Source: an uncultured Prevotella sp.
GTDB lineage: Bacteria; Bacteroidota; Bacteroidia; Bacteroidales; Bacteroidaceae
Assembly: GCA_905202125.1 (NCBI GenBank)
Contig: CAJKQX010000003.1
Location: 1 to 64,000, forward strand
Direction of reading: 5' to 3'
DNA: 64,000 bases
Below the pieces are notes generated by a model, which had not been told where the DNA came from, searched no databases, and saw only the letters and a list, made by a program, of their open reading frames with translations. Every line of letters starts with the position of its first letter. Position 1 is the first letter of the stretch. Of the stretch, positions 26,422 to 35,279 are shown one piece after another. The translations under genes were made by a program, and so were the position numbers.

Positions 26422-26590
26422 ATAAAATCCCCTTACCCCACGAGGCACGTAGAGGCATTGTGCGTGTTTATACCTAAGAAACAGGCGTGTTATGTAAATC
26501 CGAACGTGTGTTCGTAAGCCATGTTGGTGGTGTATATGTTGAGCACATGCCGCCTTGCCGTCTTAATCGATTTGGCTGCCACCGACACAT

Positions 26591-26711
26591 TATACCCTTT
26601 TGTTCGCAACACTAAGATAAGTGAATTTCCTGACATGGCAAAATTCTGGGCAACATATTGTTGCTCAGGAACTTTAAACAACACTAAAACAATTAAGTTG
26701 CGGAATCAAGG
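26591..26711 (+). repeat. 121-base direct repeat, right copy
   Basis: Second copy of 24792-24912, same orientation, 1.8 kb away. The acyltransferase gene and MITE copy B lie between the copies. The rest of 26029-26946 holds no gene I can support; AGGGCTG...CAGCCCT at 26744-26775 can form a hairpin. Confidence 0.85.
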
Positions 26712-26946
26712 ATGTCAACAAAATAATGTCGTTCAATCAGATGTAGGGCTGGGCGCTTGTCGGGCCTTCAGCCCTCATTATGACAAAACTATCATTTGAT
26801 ATTGCGGATAAACCATTTTATGATTTTATCGATAATGCTGAGGTTTTGCAACACCCTCTGCAATCCACGTCGGATGTTAATACATGTTAATCCGAGTTTA
26901 AAAACATCCCGGTCGTGCGTCTTATATTCAGACAAACCGATAAAGA

Positions 26947-27441
26947 GTGGAAGAAACAAAATTCGTACATATCGCCAAAGACATTCGCGCACACATACTG
27001 TCCGTGGGACAACGATACGGGTTGGACGAAACGGAGGCCGAGGACGTGGCTCAGGACACGATGCTCAAGTTGTGGACCATGCGCGAGGAACTGGACAAAT
27101 ATCGGTCGGTCGAAGCGTTGGCCGTAAAAATGGCTCGGCACATGTGTATCAGCATCATAAGACGGAGTCACACCGTGCCGATAGACAATGTGCACATGAG
27201 AGAAGACAGCAGTCCCCTACCCGACGAGCAGTTGGAGTCGAACGACAGTGAGGCTTGGCTCGACGAGATAATAGCGGGCCTGCCGGCCGCCGAATACCGC
27301 ATATTGCATCTGCGACAGGTGGAGCACATGAGCAACGGGAAGATAGCCGACATATTAGGAATAGAAACGACATCGGTGGCTACCATCCTCTCGAGGGCCC
27401 GCCACCGGCTGCTCGACGCGATAAGACAACGCAACAAATAG
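26947..27441 (+). CDS. ECF-type RNA polymerase sigma factor
   Basis: 164 residues with sigma region 2 (ETEAEDVAQDTMLKLWTMREELDKY near 28-52, the -10-binding helix) and region 4 (EYRILHLRQVEHMSNGKIADILGIETTSVATILSRARHRL near 117-156, a helix-turn-helix). No region 1 or 3, as expected for ECF sigmas. Heads a three-gene set with a membrane protein and a secreted protein. Confidence 0.9.
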   Translation: MEETKFVHIAKDIRAHILSVGQRYGLDETEAEDVAQDTMLKLWTMREELDKYRSVEALAVKMARHMCISIIRRSHTVPIDNVHMREDSSPLPDEQLESNDSEAWLDEIIAGLPAAEYRILHLRQVEHMSNGKIADILGIETTSVATILSRARHRLLDAIRQRNK

Positions 27442-27461
27442 AAAAATCGCACTGTAAGGAT

Positions 27462-28148
27462 ATGAAAACAATCAGAAAAGAGGACATAGACCAACTGCTC
27501 AGGTGCTTCATGGACGGACAGACCACCGTGGAGGAAGAAGAGGAGCTGACCCGCTATTTCGCCACGCACGACGTGCCACCTGAGTGGAGCGACTACCGGG
27601 AGATGTTCAGATTCTTCGCCGAGGGCATGCCTGCCGACTCCAGACCTGATACAACAGTGAAGGAGAAACACGCTTTGGGGCCGAGGATGGCGCGCCTTGC
27701 ATGGTGGGCGGCAGCGGCAGCGGCGATAGTGGTAGTGGCGGTGTTGTGGACCGGACGCGAAACCCAGGCTACACCCGACACTCTCACGGCGGCCGTGAAA
27801 GACAGCGTGAGGATAGAAACCAAGACTGCTGCCGACTCACTGACGCAGCCCGCCAATGACAGACGCGATCGACAGTCGTACAGGGAATATCGCCAGATGA
27901 TGAGAGCGCCTAAGGTGTATTTGGCCAAAAAGGATACAGACAACAGTTTCACAGACGATGAAGACATCATACGACCTGTCGCACCCGAGATAGACAAAGA
28001 GGTGGAACGACATCTGCACGAAATAGAGATGGCTCAGGAGGCCATGTTCGACGAAAACGAAATGACGCAGTTGGCCAATGACATAATACTCTCGCTAATG
28101 GAGGACGAACTGGAAGATGACACCGAAGAAACGACAGAGGTGTATTAG
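27462..28148 (+). CDS. Single-pass membrane protein, putative anti-sigma factor
   Basis: 228 residues from MKTIRKEDIDQLLRCFMDG. The N-terminal cytoplasmic part (about 70 residues) is rich in E and ends before one clear membrane segment (AWWAAAAAAIVVVAVLW near 74-90); the rest is charged and probably periplasmic, with a very acidic end. This topology, and its place 20 bases after an ECF sigma gene, fit a membrane-bound regulator of that sigma factor. No zinc-finger (HxxxCxxC) motif is present and no named family is recognised. A longer in-frame reading from 27255 overlaps the sigma gene and is rejected. Confidence 0.7.
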   Translation: MKTIRKEDIDQLLRCFMDGQTTVEEEEELTRYFATHDVPPEWSDYREMFRFFAEGMPADSRPDTTVKEKHALGPRMARLAWWAAAAAAIVVVAVLWTGRETQATPDTLTAAVKDSVRIETKTAADSLTQPANDRRDRQSYREYRQMMRAPKVYLAKKDTDNSFTDDEDIIRPVAPEIDKEVERHLHEIEMAQEAMFDENEMTQLANDIILSLMEDELEDDTEETTEVY

Positions 28149-28194
28149 GACATAATGACAATAAAAACATAGACAACCAAAAACAATATGAGAT

Positions 28195-29172
28195 ATGAAA
28201 ATGATTGACAGATTGATGGTGGTGCTGATGATTGTGGCGATGCCTGTCAGCGCAATGGCACAAAACAACATGGAAAAAGCCATTTCGAAGTTCGTGAACG
28301 GGAAAGCCGCGAAAAGCATCATTACGGGTGAGTTTGAGTCCATAGCGAACAACCCGGAAGACACTCTCTTCACTAAATACAACAAATACACGTTCACGGT
28401 GAAGAAAAACAGCAAGGAGTTCAAGAAACTGCACAAAGCGTTCTTAGACAACCGCGGCAAGGCCTACAATGTGTACACGAAAAAAGCGGGTATGACGGCC
28501 AACGAAACCCGCAGAGTGGGCTACGGGTCGAACGGAGAAAAGATCCTGGAGTTCGGCACATTCAAGGAGCGCAACTATATAGTGCTACTGATACGCGCCC
28601 CGAAAAACGCGAAACGACGCACGGCATACGCCTTGGTATGGTATGACAACCCGTCAGGCAAGAACATGATAGAGGGCTCGCTGCACATCGTCTCGGGACA
28701 GGACCCGCAAAAGACAGGAAAATCCGTAATGGCCACAACAACCATCAGCAACCTGTCTTCAACAATAAAGATATTGAATGACGGAACGGTGATAAAGACC
28801 AACAAGGACGGAACGGAAATAATATATGACAAGACCAACAACTCCATCACAAGAAAAACGACGAAAATAGACGGTGACGACAAGAACGAACCGACCTCGG
28901 CATCCGAATTCATGCAAAAATTCGGTACTTACCGCTCACTTTATATCAACATAGCCGAAGAACATAAGGAAGAATATCGCACAAGTATCATCAACAAAAT
29001 GCTGGACCTGTGCAAGAATTATTCATCTCTGCTCACAAAAGACGAAGCGGAAGTGTGCATCTTGGGTGTGAAAAAAATGCAAAAGCTAACTTCTGACGAA
29101 TATCAGAACGGGCTGCTTTCTTTGGCCGTGAAAGCACTCAACAAATCGATAGAGAAAAACTATCACAAATAG
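28195..29172 (+). CDS. Secreted hypothetical protein
   Basis: 325 residues with a signal peptide (to AMAQ near residue 22). Charged, mixed composition, no recognised domain; segments such as GYGSNGEKILEFGTFKERNY and RTAYALVWYD suggest a beta-rich N-terminal half, and the last 80 residues look helical. It resembles the DUF6108-type proteins found after sigma and anti-sigma genes in Bacteroides, but I cannot confirm the family. Third gene of the sigma-factor set (46-base gap), with a terminator after it, so likely an output or partner of that regulatory pair. Confidence 0.7.
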   Translation: MKMIDRLMVVLMIVAMPVSAMAQNNMEKAISKFVNGKAAKSIITGEFESIANNPEDTLFTKYNKYTFTVKKNSKEFKKLHKAFLDNRGKAYNVYTKKAGMTANETRRVGYGSNGEKILEFGTFKERNYIVLLIRAPKNAKRRTAYALVWYDNPSGKNMIEGSLHIVSGQDPQKTGKSVMATTTISNLSSTIKILNDGTVIKTNKDGTEIIYDKTNNSITRKTTKIDGDDKNEPTSASEFMQKFGTYRSLYINIAEEHKEEYRTSIINKMLDLCKNYSSLLTKDEAEVCILGVKKMQKLTSDEYQNGLLSLAVKALNKSIEKNYHK

Positions 29173-29212
29173 CACTGGAAAATTAGACGACAAAATTTCT
29201 CTCAGTTTTTCA

Positions 29213-29262
29213 TCGGAGACCTCAACATGACGGAATGTCACGGAGCGGGTCTCCGTTTTTTA
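29213..29262 (+). terminator. Terminator of the sigma-factor operon
   Basis: CGGAGACC / GGTCTCCG stem (loop about 25 bases) and a GTTTTTTAT tail, 41 bases after the stop at 29172. Confidence 0.82.
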
Positions 29263-29277
29263 TGCTTTCAGAGATAC

Positions 29278-29312
29278 GAAAAAGCCGCAGCAAAATCACT
29301 TTTGACTGCGGC
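29278..29312 (-). terminator. Terminator of the putative ncRNA (minus strand)
   Basis: On the minus strand GCCGCAG..CTGCGGC (loop with AAAAGTGATTTT) and a TTTTTC tail. No minus-strand coding gene ends near it, so it fits the RNA gene to the right. Confidence 0.75.
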
Positions 29313-29827
29313 TACATTCACTTGAGTTTTTTCAACTCATAATTTCCTATAATTTAAATATTATGTTTTTCAATAAATAGCGGGGGTTGTTTTCACTGTT
29401 ATCCTCCTCCCCGCATACCTATTGCAGCAGATGCTGCAAATAGGGTTCATCATAACCAATCTACCTTAACAAAACTAATACCATTGTGTCCTGAACATTC
29501 TTTCACCTAATTCAAATCAATCTAATACCTTTTGTGTTATCCTTCAAAATCCTTACCTCGAGTACCGTACCTTTTGTGTTATCCTTGAATCTCTTTTACC
29601 TTTATTCGTTGTTACCCTGATCTATCTTACCTTTGAATGAGGCTGTCGCCTACTTTGCTATTACTTTTTGTATTCTTCTATGCTATCCTTTGAAATCATG
29701 CTCACGCATTGATTATCAATCTTCTTCCTCGAGTCTAATACCTTAATCGTTGTATATCTTGAACAATTGTTTTCTCTCAAATCAATCGTATTATCTGTCT
29801 TCGACCTCGCGGTTGTTTTCTTTTGAC
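29285..29827 (-). ncRNA. Candidate noncoding RNA, about 540 nt
   Basis: A minus-strand unit bounded by a promoter box (TAATTTTG at 29832-29839) and a terminator (29278-29312), with no convincing ORF. The transcript would carry a dense series of A-AGG-TA motifs: six AAGGTA and three AAGGATA, including a 19-base exact direct repeat AAGGATAACACAAAAGGTA (29526-29544 and 29568-29586, 42 bases apart) and a hairpin near 29418-29443. It lacks the conserved cores of RNase P RNA and tmRNA. Function unknown; a protein- or ribosome-binding sponge RNA or a degenerate leader are possible. Confidence 0.45.
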
Positions 29828-29831
29828 ACTG

Positions 29832-29839
29832 CAAAATTA
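29832..29839 (-). promoter_or_regulatory. -7 box of the putative ncRNA
   Basis: Minus-strand TAATTTTG followed by CAGTG, a good TAnnTTTG match, with an A/T-rich stretch upstream and a TTTC at about the -33 position. Confidence 0.6.
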
Positions 29840-29900
29840 CAAAGTGATAGATATTTATGAAATATTTTTATCGTATATAATACAAAAAATATCGCTATTC

Positions 29901-29935
29901 TTGATTTAAATCAATGACTGTGTGCGCACACAGTC
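29901..29935. promoter_or_regulatory. Two adjacent perfect palindromes, one FNR/CRP-like
   Basis: TTGATTTAAATCAA (29901-29914) has exactly the TTGAT-N4-ATCAA form of FNR/CRP-family sites. GACTGTGTGCGCACACAGTC (29916-29935) follows directly and, with GATTTTT on the plus side, could also act as a terminator. The site lies about 80 bases upstream of the predicted ncRNA start. Confidence 0.4.
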
Positions 29936-29949
29936 GATTTTTCAGCAAG

Positions 29950-29980
29950 AACAAAGGCGAACCTCAATGGTTCGCCTTTA
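29950..29980 (-). terminator. FKBP gene terminator
   Basis: AAAGGCGAACC / GGTTCGCCTTT stem with a 5-base loop, 45 bases after the FKBP stop on the minus strand. Confidence 0.85.
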
Positions 29981-30024
29981 TGTCATAATGTACACTTAAA
30001 CGTGTTTTGAGTTCGCAAAATGAT

Positions 30025-30675
30025 TTATTCGAACACCCACTGCGAGCGTTTCTTCGACTTGAATGGCGGGAATGAGGACCCGGCACGGCAATAGGCCACA
30101 AGCGTCACGTCGAACACCAGGGTGGAACAGGCCGGTATCGAGCCCGAAGACATAGTACCGTAGGCCAACTGGTAAGGGATGTAGATTCTCCAGCGGTCGC
30201 CGATGTGCATGTACTGAAGGGCGGTGGTGAAACCATCCACAAGTCCTGAGACAAGGAATTTGGCGGGTGTGGATATGTCGGGATTGTAGTCGCCGTAGTA
30301 CGATTGGTCGAATATGTAGCCATCGGGATAGCTCGGTGAGGGCAACAGACGACCCGTGTAGTGCACCATGACGGAGTCGGAGTACAACGGACAACCGCTG
30401 CCGCTGCCACTCTGGAGGACATTGACCACCACGTGGTCGTAGGAGTGGGTCGCGGCCGACTCTTCCTTAGACCATGTGCGGAACACCTGCCACGAGTGGT
30501 CGCCCAGAAGTTGTGAGGACATGGCCGAGGTGTAGATGTTGTCAAAATACTCGTCGTTCACCTTCTGCCAGTTGGCAAACTCATTGTCGTCGTCAACGTT
30601 CTCGCTGCACGAGGTGAATCCTGTCATCAAGAGCAGAAGTGCCGGGAGATATAATAATATATTGTGTATTTTCAT
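30025..30675 (-). CDS. FKBP-type peptidyl-prolyl isomerase lipoprotein
   Basis: 216 residues. The lipobox near residue 23 (MTGFTSC) makes it a lipoprotein. The FKBP domain occupies the C-terminal half: VMVHYTGRLL near 102, FDQSYY near 122, VSGLVDGFTTALQYMHIGDRWRIYIPYQLAYG near 141-172, IPACSTLVFDVTLVAY near 179. These match the FKBP fold core and the active-site pocket. It would speed prolyl isomerisation of envelope proteins. Two bases after glyS ends, so translationally coupled to it. Confidence 0.9.
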   Translation of the reverse strand: MKIHNILLYLPALLLLMTGFTSCSENVDDDNEFANWQKVNDEYFDNIYTSAMSSQLLGDHSWQVFRTWSKEESAATHSYDHVVVNVLQSGSGSGCPLYSDSVMVHYTGRLLPSPSYPDGYIFDQSYYGDYNPDISTPAKFLVSGLVDGFTTALQYMHIGDRWRIYIPYQLAYGTMSSGSIPACSTLVFDVTLVAYCRAGSSFPPFKSKKRSQWVFE

Positions 30676-30676
30676 A

Positions 30677-32218
30677 TTATTGGAGTTTTTTCAGCAAGCT
30701 GGAGATGCTTACCTTGTCTTCGATTATCTCACGGAGCTGAGATATGCTGACACGTTCCTGCTCCATAGTGTCGCGGAATCGCAGTGTGACGGTGTCGTCC
30801 TTGAGCGAGTCGTAGTCCACTGTCACACAGTAGGGTGTACCGATGGCGTCCTGGCGACGATAGCGCTTGCCGACGGTGTCTTTCTCGTCGTACTGGCAAT
30901 TGAAATGGAAACGCAGGTCGTCTATGATGGCACGAGCCTTCTCGGGCAGTCCGTCCTTCTTGACGAGCGGCATGACGCATAACTTGACAGGAGCGAGCGC
31001 TGCCGGCAGACGAAGCACTGTGCGGGTGTCGCCGTTATCGAGTTGCTCCTCGCAGAATGAGTGACACATGACGCTGAGGAACATACGGTCCACACCGATA
31101 GAGGTCTCGATGACATACGGGGTGTAGCTTTCGTTGCTCTGAGGGTCGAAGTATTTGATGGAACGGCCGGAGAATTTCTCATGCTGAGAGAGGTCGAAAT
31201 TGGTACGGCTGTGCACACCTTCCACCTCCTTGAAGCCGAAGGGCATGTGGAACTCGATGTCGGTGGCGGCGTTGGCGTAGTGGGCCAGCTTCTCATGATC
31301 GTGGAAACGATAGTTCTCAGCGCCGAATCCGAGGGCCTGGTGCCATTTCATACGTGTGGATTTCCAAGTGTTGAACCACTCGAGCTCGGTGCCGGGCTTG
31401 ACGAAGAACTGCATCTCCATCTGCTCGAACTCGCGCATACGGAAGATGAACTGACGTGCCACAATCTCGTTGCGGAAGGCCTTGCCTATCTGTGCTATAC
31501 CGAAAGGAATCTTCATGCGGCCTGTCTTCTGCACATTGAGGTAGTTGACGAAGATGCCCTGAGCGGTCTCCGGGCGCAGATATATCTTATTGGTGGCCTC
31601 GGCGGTGGAGCCCATCTCGGTGGAGAACATGAGGTTGAACTGGCGCACATCGGTCCAGTTCTTGGTACCACTGATAGGATCGACGATGCCCTCGTCAAGT
31701 ATGATCTGTTTCAGAGCATCGAGGTCGGGACCCTGCATGGCCACGGTGTATCTCTCGTGAAGGGCGTCGCGCTTGGCCTGATTCTCCAATACGCGGGGAT
31801 TGGTCTCACGGAATTTGGCCTCATCAAAGCTGTCGCCGAAACGTTTGCGGGCCTTTGCCACCTCCTTGTCTATCTTCTCGTCGTACTTGGCTATCTGATC
31901 CTCGATGAGCACATCGGCACGATAGCGCTTCTTGGAGTCGCGGTTGTCAATCAACGGATCGTTGAAAGCATCGACATGTCCGCTGGCTTTCCATATCGTG
32001 GGGTGCATGAATATGGCCGAGTCGATGCCTACAATGTTTTCGTGCATGAGCACCATGCTCTTCCACCAATATTCCTTTATATTGTTCTTAAGTTCCACAC
32101 CATTCTGGCCATAATCGTAAACTGCGGCCAGGCCATCATAGATATCACTGCTGGGAAAAACGAATCCGTATTCCTTGCAATGTGATACTATCTTCTTGAA
32201 AACATCTTCTTGAGCCAT
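30677..32218 (-). CDS. glyS: Glycine-tRNA ligase (class II)
   Basis: 513 residues, the single-chain alpha2 type, not the alpha2beta2 type. Class II motifs are visible: motif 1/2 region FGIAQIGKAFRNEI near 238, FIFRMREFEQMEMQFFV near 256, HEKFSGRSIKYFDPQ near 345 and motif 3 PYVIETSIGVDRMFLSVM near 370. The N-terminal FPSSDIYDGLAAVYDYGQNGVEL is the family start. Charges tRNA-Gly. Followed by the FKBP gene. Confidence 0.96.
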   Translation of the reverse strand: MAQEDVFKKIVSHCKEYGFVFPSSDIYDGLAAVYDYGQNGVELKNNIKEYWWKSMVLMHENIVGIDSAIFMHPTIWKASGHVDAFNDPLIDNRDSKKRYRADVLIEDQIAKYDEKIDKEVAKARKRFGDSFDEAKFRETNPRVLENQAKRDALHERYTVAMQGPDLDALKQIILDEGIVDPISGTKNWTDVRQFNLMFSTEMGSTAEATNKIYLRPETAQGIFVNYLNVQKTGRMKIPFGIAQIGKAFRNEIVARQFIFRMREFEQMEMQFFVKPGTELEWFNTWKSTRMKWHQALGFGAENYRFHDHEKLAHYANAATDIEFHMPFGFKEVEGVHSRTNFDLSQHEKFSGRSIKYFDPQSNESYTPYVIETSIGVDRMFLSVMCHSFCEEQLDNGDTRTVLRLPAALAPVKLCVMPLVKKDGLPEKARAIIDDLRFHFNCQYDEKDTVGKRYRRQDAIGTPYCVTVDYDSLKDDTVTLRFRDTMEQERVSISQLREIIEDKVSISSLLKKLQ

Positions 32219-32256
32219 TTCTATTTGTTTTTATAGTTTTAGTCTGTTTTGAAATG

Positions 32257-32264
32257 CAAAGTTA
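32257..32264 (-). promoter_or_regulatory. -7 box of glyS
   Basis: Minus-strand TAACTTTG, 38 bases before the glyS start. The rest of the 331-base gap to the topoisomerase gene holds only that gene's own promoter region; the ORF at 32363-32596 there has no coding support. Confidence 0.55.
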
Positions 32265-32486
32265 TATCTTTTTCGCCGATTTCTTTGTTTTTAACAGTTA
32301 AATGTTAACTCATAAGATATTAAAATATAAAAAGATATGTTTCATGAGGCCGTCCGGAGTCAATGATTCGGCAAAACGGGGCACACGGGCATGCAAATCA
32401 TCAGACTCGGCGATGGAAAAGGTCCAAAATAGCCCTTAAAATCAAAATAATGAGGGCGGCGGGAAGATTTTTTCTCACTTTTTTAT

Positions 32487-32494
32487 TAATTTTG
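32487..32494 (+). promoter_or_regulatory. -7 box of the topoisomerase subunit A gene
   Basis: TAATTTTG, 55 bases before the start at 32550. The -33 box is weak (TTTT). Confidence 0.5.
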
Positions 32495-32549
32495 TTCCTG
32501 ACTAATATCATCCCAAAAGTAAATCAAAGTCACATAACTGCGCAGAACA

Positions 32550-35279
32550 ATGGACCAAGACAACAATATTACAGAAGAGACAATCGACAACACTGAGGAA
32601 AAAGACACCCGACAGGACAGCCACTCCGACTACACGCCCGTGAACAGATTCGACGCCTCGGCGGTGCATCACCTGAGCGGGATGTATCAGAACTGGTTTC
32701 TGGATTATGCATCATACGTAATCCTGGAGAGAGCCGTCCCCCACATAGAGGACGGTCTGAAGCCCGTGCAACGACGCATACTCCACTCCATGAAACGCAT
32801 GGACGACGGACGATACAACAAGGTGGCCAACATCGTGGGACACACCATGCAGTTTCATCCCCACGGCGACGCGTCGATAGGCGATGCCCTCGTGCAGATG
32901 GGACAGAAGGATCTGCTGGTGGACTGTCAGGGCAACTGGGGCAACATACTCACCGGCGACCGTGCCGCCGCTCCCCGTTACATCGAGGCGCGACTGTCCA
33001 AATTCGCCCTGGATGTGGTGTTCAATCCCAAGACCACCAACTGGCAACTGAGCTACGACGGCCGCAACAAGGAACCGATAACGCTGCCCGCCAAGTTTCC
33101 GCTACTGTTGGCGCAGGGTGCCGAAGGCATCGCCGTGGGTCTGAGCTCGAAGATACTGCCCCACAACATAGTCGAGATCTGCGACGCAGCAATAGCCTAT
33201 CTGCGCGGCGAAGAGTTCAGGCTGTATCCCGATTTCCCCACAGGCGGCTCGATAGACGTAAGCAAATACAACGACGGCATGCGCGGCGGGTCGCTCAAGG
33301 TGAGGGCCAAGATAGAGAAGCTGGACAGCAAGACCATCGTCATACGCGAGATACCGTTCAGCAAAACCACCACCACACTCATCGACTCTATACTCCGAGC
33401 CATCGACAAAGGCAAAATCAAGGCGCGCAAGGTGGACGACAACACGGCGGCCGAGGTGGAGATACAGGTGCACCTGGCACCCGGAGTGTCGTCCGACAAG
33501 ACCATCGACGCGCTGTACGCCTTCTCCGATTGCGAGATAAGCATATCACCCAACTGCTGCGTGATAGAGGACAACAAACCGCGGTTCCTCACCGTCAGCG
33601 AGGTGTTGCGCCACTCGGTGGACTGCACTATGGGGCTGCTGCGCAAGGAACTGGAGATACGGCGCAACGAGCTATTCGAACAACTGTTCTTCGCCTCGCT
33701 CGAGCGCATCTTCATAGAGGAGCGCATCTACAAGGACAAGGGATTCGAGAACGCTGCCGACATGGATGCCGCCGTGGCTCATATCGACAAGCGCATCGAA
33801 CCGTTCAAGAAGGATTTCATCAGAGAAATTACCCGCGATGACATCCTCCGACTCATGGAAATCAAGATGCAACGCATACTCAAGTTCAACAAGGACAAGG
33901 CCGACAATCTCATAGCGTCCATCCAAAACGAGATAAAAGGCATCGACCACGACCTGGCCCACATGACCGACGTGACAATAAAGTGGTTCACGTTCATCCG
34001 CGAGAAATACGGCGACGACCATCCCCGACGCACCGAGATACGCAGCTTTGACACCATCGAGGCGGCCAAAGTGGTGGAGGCGAACGAAAAACTGTACATC
34101 AACCGCCAGGAAGGATTCATCGGCACGGGACTGAAAAAGGACGAGTTCGTGTGCAACTGTTCCGACATCGATGACATCATCGTCTTCTTCAAGGACGGCA
34201 AGTACAAGGTGATACGCGTGGCCGACAAGATATTCGTGGGCAAGAACATACTCCACGTGCAGGTGTTCAAGAAGAACGACTGCCGAACGATATACAATGC
34301 CGTCTATCGCGACGGACGGGGCGGCACATCGTACATCAAACGATTCAACATCCCGACCATCACACGCGACCGCATATACGATTTCACTCAGGGCACGCCA
34401 GGCACCCGTGTGATGTATTTCACGGCCAACCCCAACGGCGAGGCGGAGGTGATCAAGGTCATACTCGAGGTGACGGGCAAGATGAAAAAGGTGTTCATGG
34501 AGAAAGATTTCTCCGATATCGTCATCAAAGGGCGCAACTCCAAAGGCAACATACTCACCAAACAGACTATCAACCGCATCGGGCTGAAGAGCCACGGACG
34601 CTCCACGCTGGGCGGGCGCAAGGTGTGGTTTGACCCCGATGTCAACCGTCTCAACTACGACGGACGCGGCAAACTGCTCGGAGAGTTCAACGACGATGAC
34701 AACATACTCGTCATTTTGGACAACAACGAATTCTATATCTCCAACTTTGATGCCAACAACCACTATGAGGACAACATCCGCATAATAGAGAAATGGGACC
34801 CGCAGAAGGTGTGGACGGCCGTGGTCTTCGATGCCGACAACGACGGTTACCCCTACATCAAGAGATTCAACATGGAGGCCACGCGCAAACATCAGAATTT
34901 CATTGGCGACAACCCGGCCAGCCGACTGGTGCTGCTCACCGACACGCCTTATCCCCGCATCCGCGTCAACTACACCGATGTCAAGGGCAAAGACGGCACA
35001 TCACTGCTGCGTCCGCCATTGGAGATTGAGATGGAACAGTTTGTCGGTGTGAAAGGCTTCAAGGCCAAGGGCAAGAGAATAAGCACCTGGGACGTGGACA
35101 ACATCGAGCAACTGGAACCGCTGCGCTTCCCCGAACCGGAGAGCGAAGACCCTGACGAGAACGCCGAAGAGGACGTTCTGGAGGAGGAGAATCTCGATCC
35201 GGATGCAGGCAAGAGCCATCAGCAGATAATCGATGAAATGACAGGTCAACTCAATCTCTTCGACAATGAGGATTTATAA
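32550..35279 (+). CDS. parC: DNA topoisomerase IV/gyrase subunit A
   Basis: 909 residues. The breakage-reunion domain begins near residue 40; the catalytic Tyr is in DRAAAPRYIEARLSKFA near 147-148, and the preceding HPHGDASIGDALVQM near 103 is the conserved QRDR-type region. The C-terminal half has gyrase/topo IV beta-pinwheel blades (QGTPGTRVMYFTANPNGEAEV near 615 and others) but no clear GyrA-box (QRRGGKG), which favours ParC. It ends in a long acidic tail. ParC decatenates replicated chromosomes with ParE, which is not in the window. The stop overlaps the start of the DUF3316 gene by 14 bases. Confidence 0.87.
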   Translation: MDQDNNITEETIDNTEEKDTRQDSHSDYTPVNRFDASAVHHLSGMYQNWFLDYASYVILERAVPHIEDGLKPVQRRILHSMKRMDDGRYNKVANIVGHTMQFHPHGDASIGDALVQMGQKDLLVDCQGNWGNILTGDRAAAPRYIEARLSKFALDVVFNPKTTNWQLSYDGRNKEPITLPAKFPLLLAQGAEGIAVGLSSKILPHNIVEICDAAIAYLRGEEFRLYPDFPTGGSIDVSKYNDGMRGGSLKVRAKIEKLDSKTIVIREIPFSKTTTTLIDSILRAIDKGKIKARKVDDNTAAEVEIQVHLAPGVSSDKTIDALYAFSDCEISISPNCCVIEDNKPRFLTVSEVLRHSVDCTMGLLRKELEIRRNELFEQLFFASLERIFIEERIYKDKGFENAADMDAAVAHIDKRIEPFKKDFIREITRDDILRLMEIKMQRILKFNKDKADNLIASIQNEIKGIDHDLAHMTDVTIKWFTFIREKYGDDHPRRTEIRSFDTIEAAKVVEANEKLYINRQEGFIGTGLKKDEFVCNCSDIDDIIVFFKDGKYKVIRVADKIFVGKNILHVQVFKKNDCRTIYNAVYRDGRGGTSYIKRFNIPTITRDRIYDFTQGTPGTRVMYFTANPNGEAEVIKVILEVTGKMKKVFMEKDFSDIVIKGRNSKGNILTKQTINRIGLKSHGRSTLGGRKVWFDPDVNRLNYDGRGKLLGEFNDDDNILVILDNNEFYISNFDANNHYEDNIRIIEKWDPQKVWTAVVFDADNDGYPYIKRFNMEATRKHQNFIGDNPASRLVLLTDTPYPRIRVNYTDVKGKDGTSLLRPPLEIEMEQFVGVKGFKAKGKRISTWDVDNIEQLEPLRFPEPESEDPDENAEEDVLEEENLDPDAGKSHQQIIDEMTGQLNLFDNEDL

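Noticed and set aside
27255..27461. N-terminal extension of the membrane protein after the sigma gene
   Set aside because: Overlaps the sigma factor's region 4 in another frame; composition is non-coding and the ATG at 27462 fits.
29285..29839. RNase P RNA, tmRNA or 6S RNA
   Set aside because: No GAGGAAAGTCC core, no tRNA-like end with TCCACCA, and too long for 6S; left as an unclassified candidate.
31061..32185. 374-residue plus-strand ORF
   Set aside because: Antisense shadow of glyS.
33672..34892. 406-residue minus-strand ORF
   Set aside because: Antisense shadow of the topoisomerase subunit A gene.
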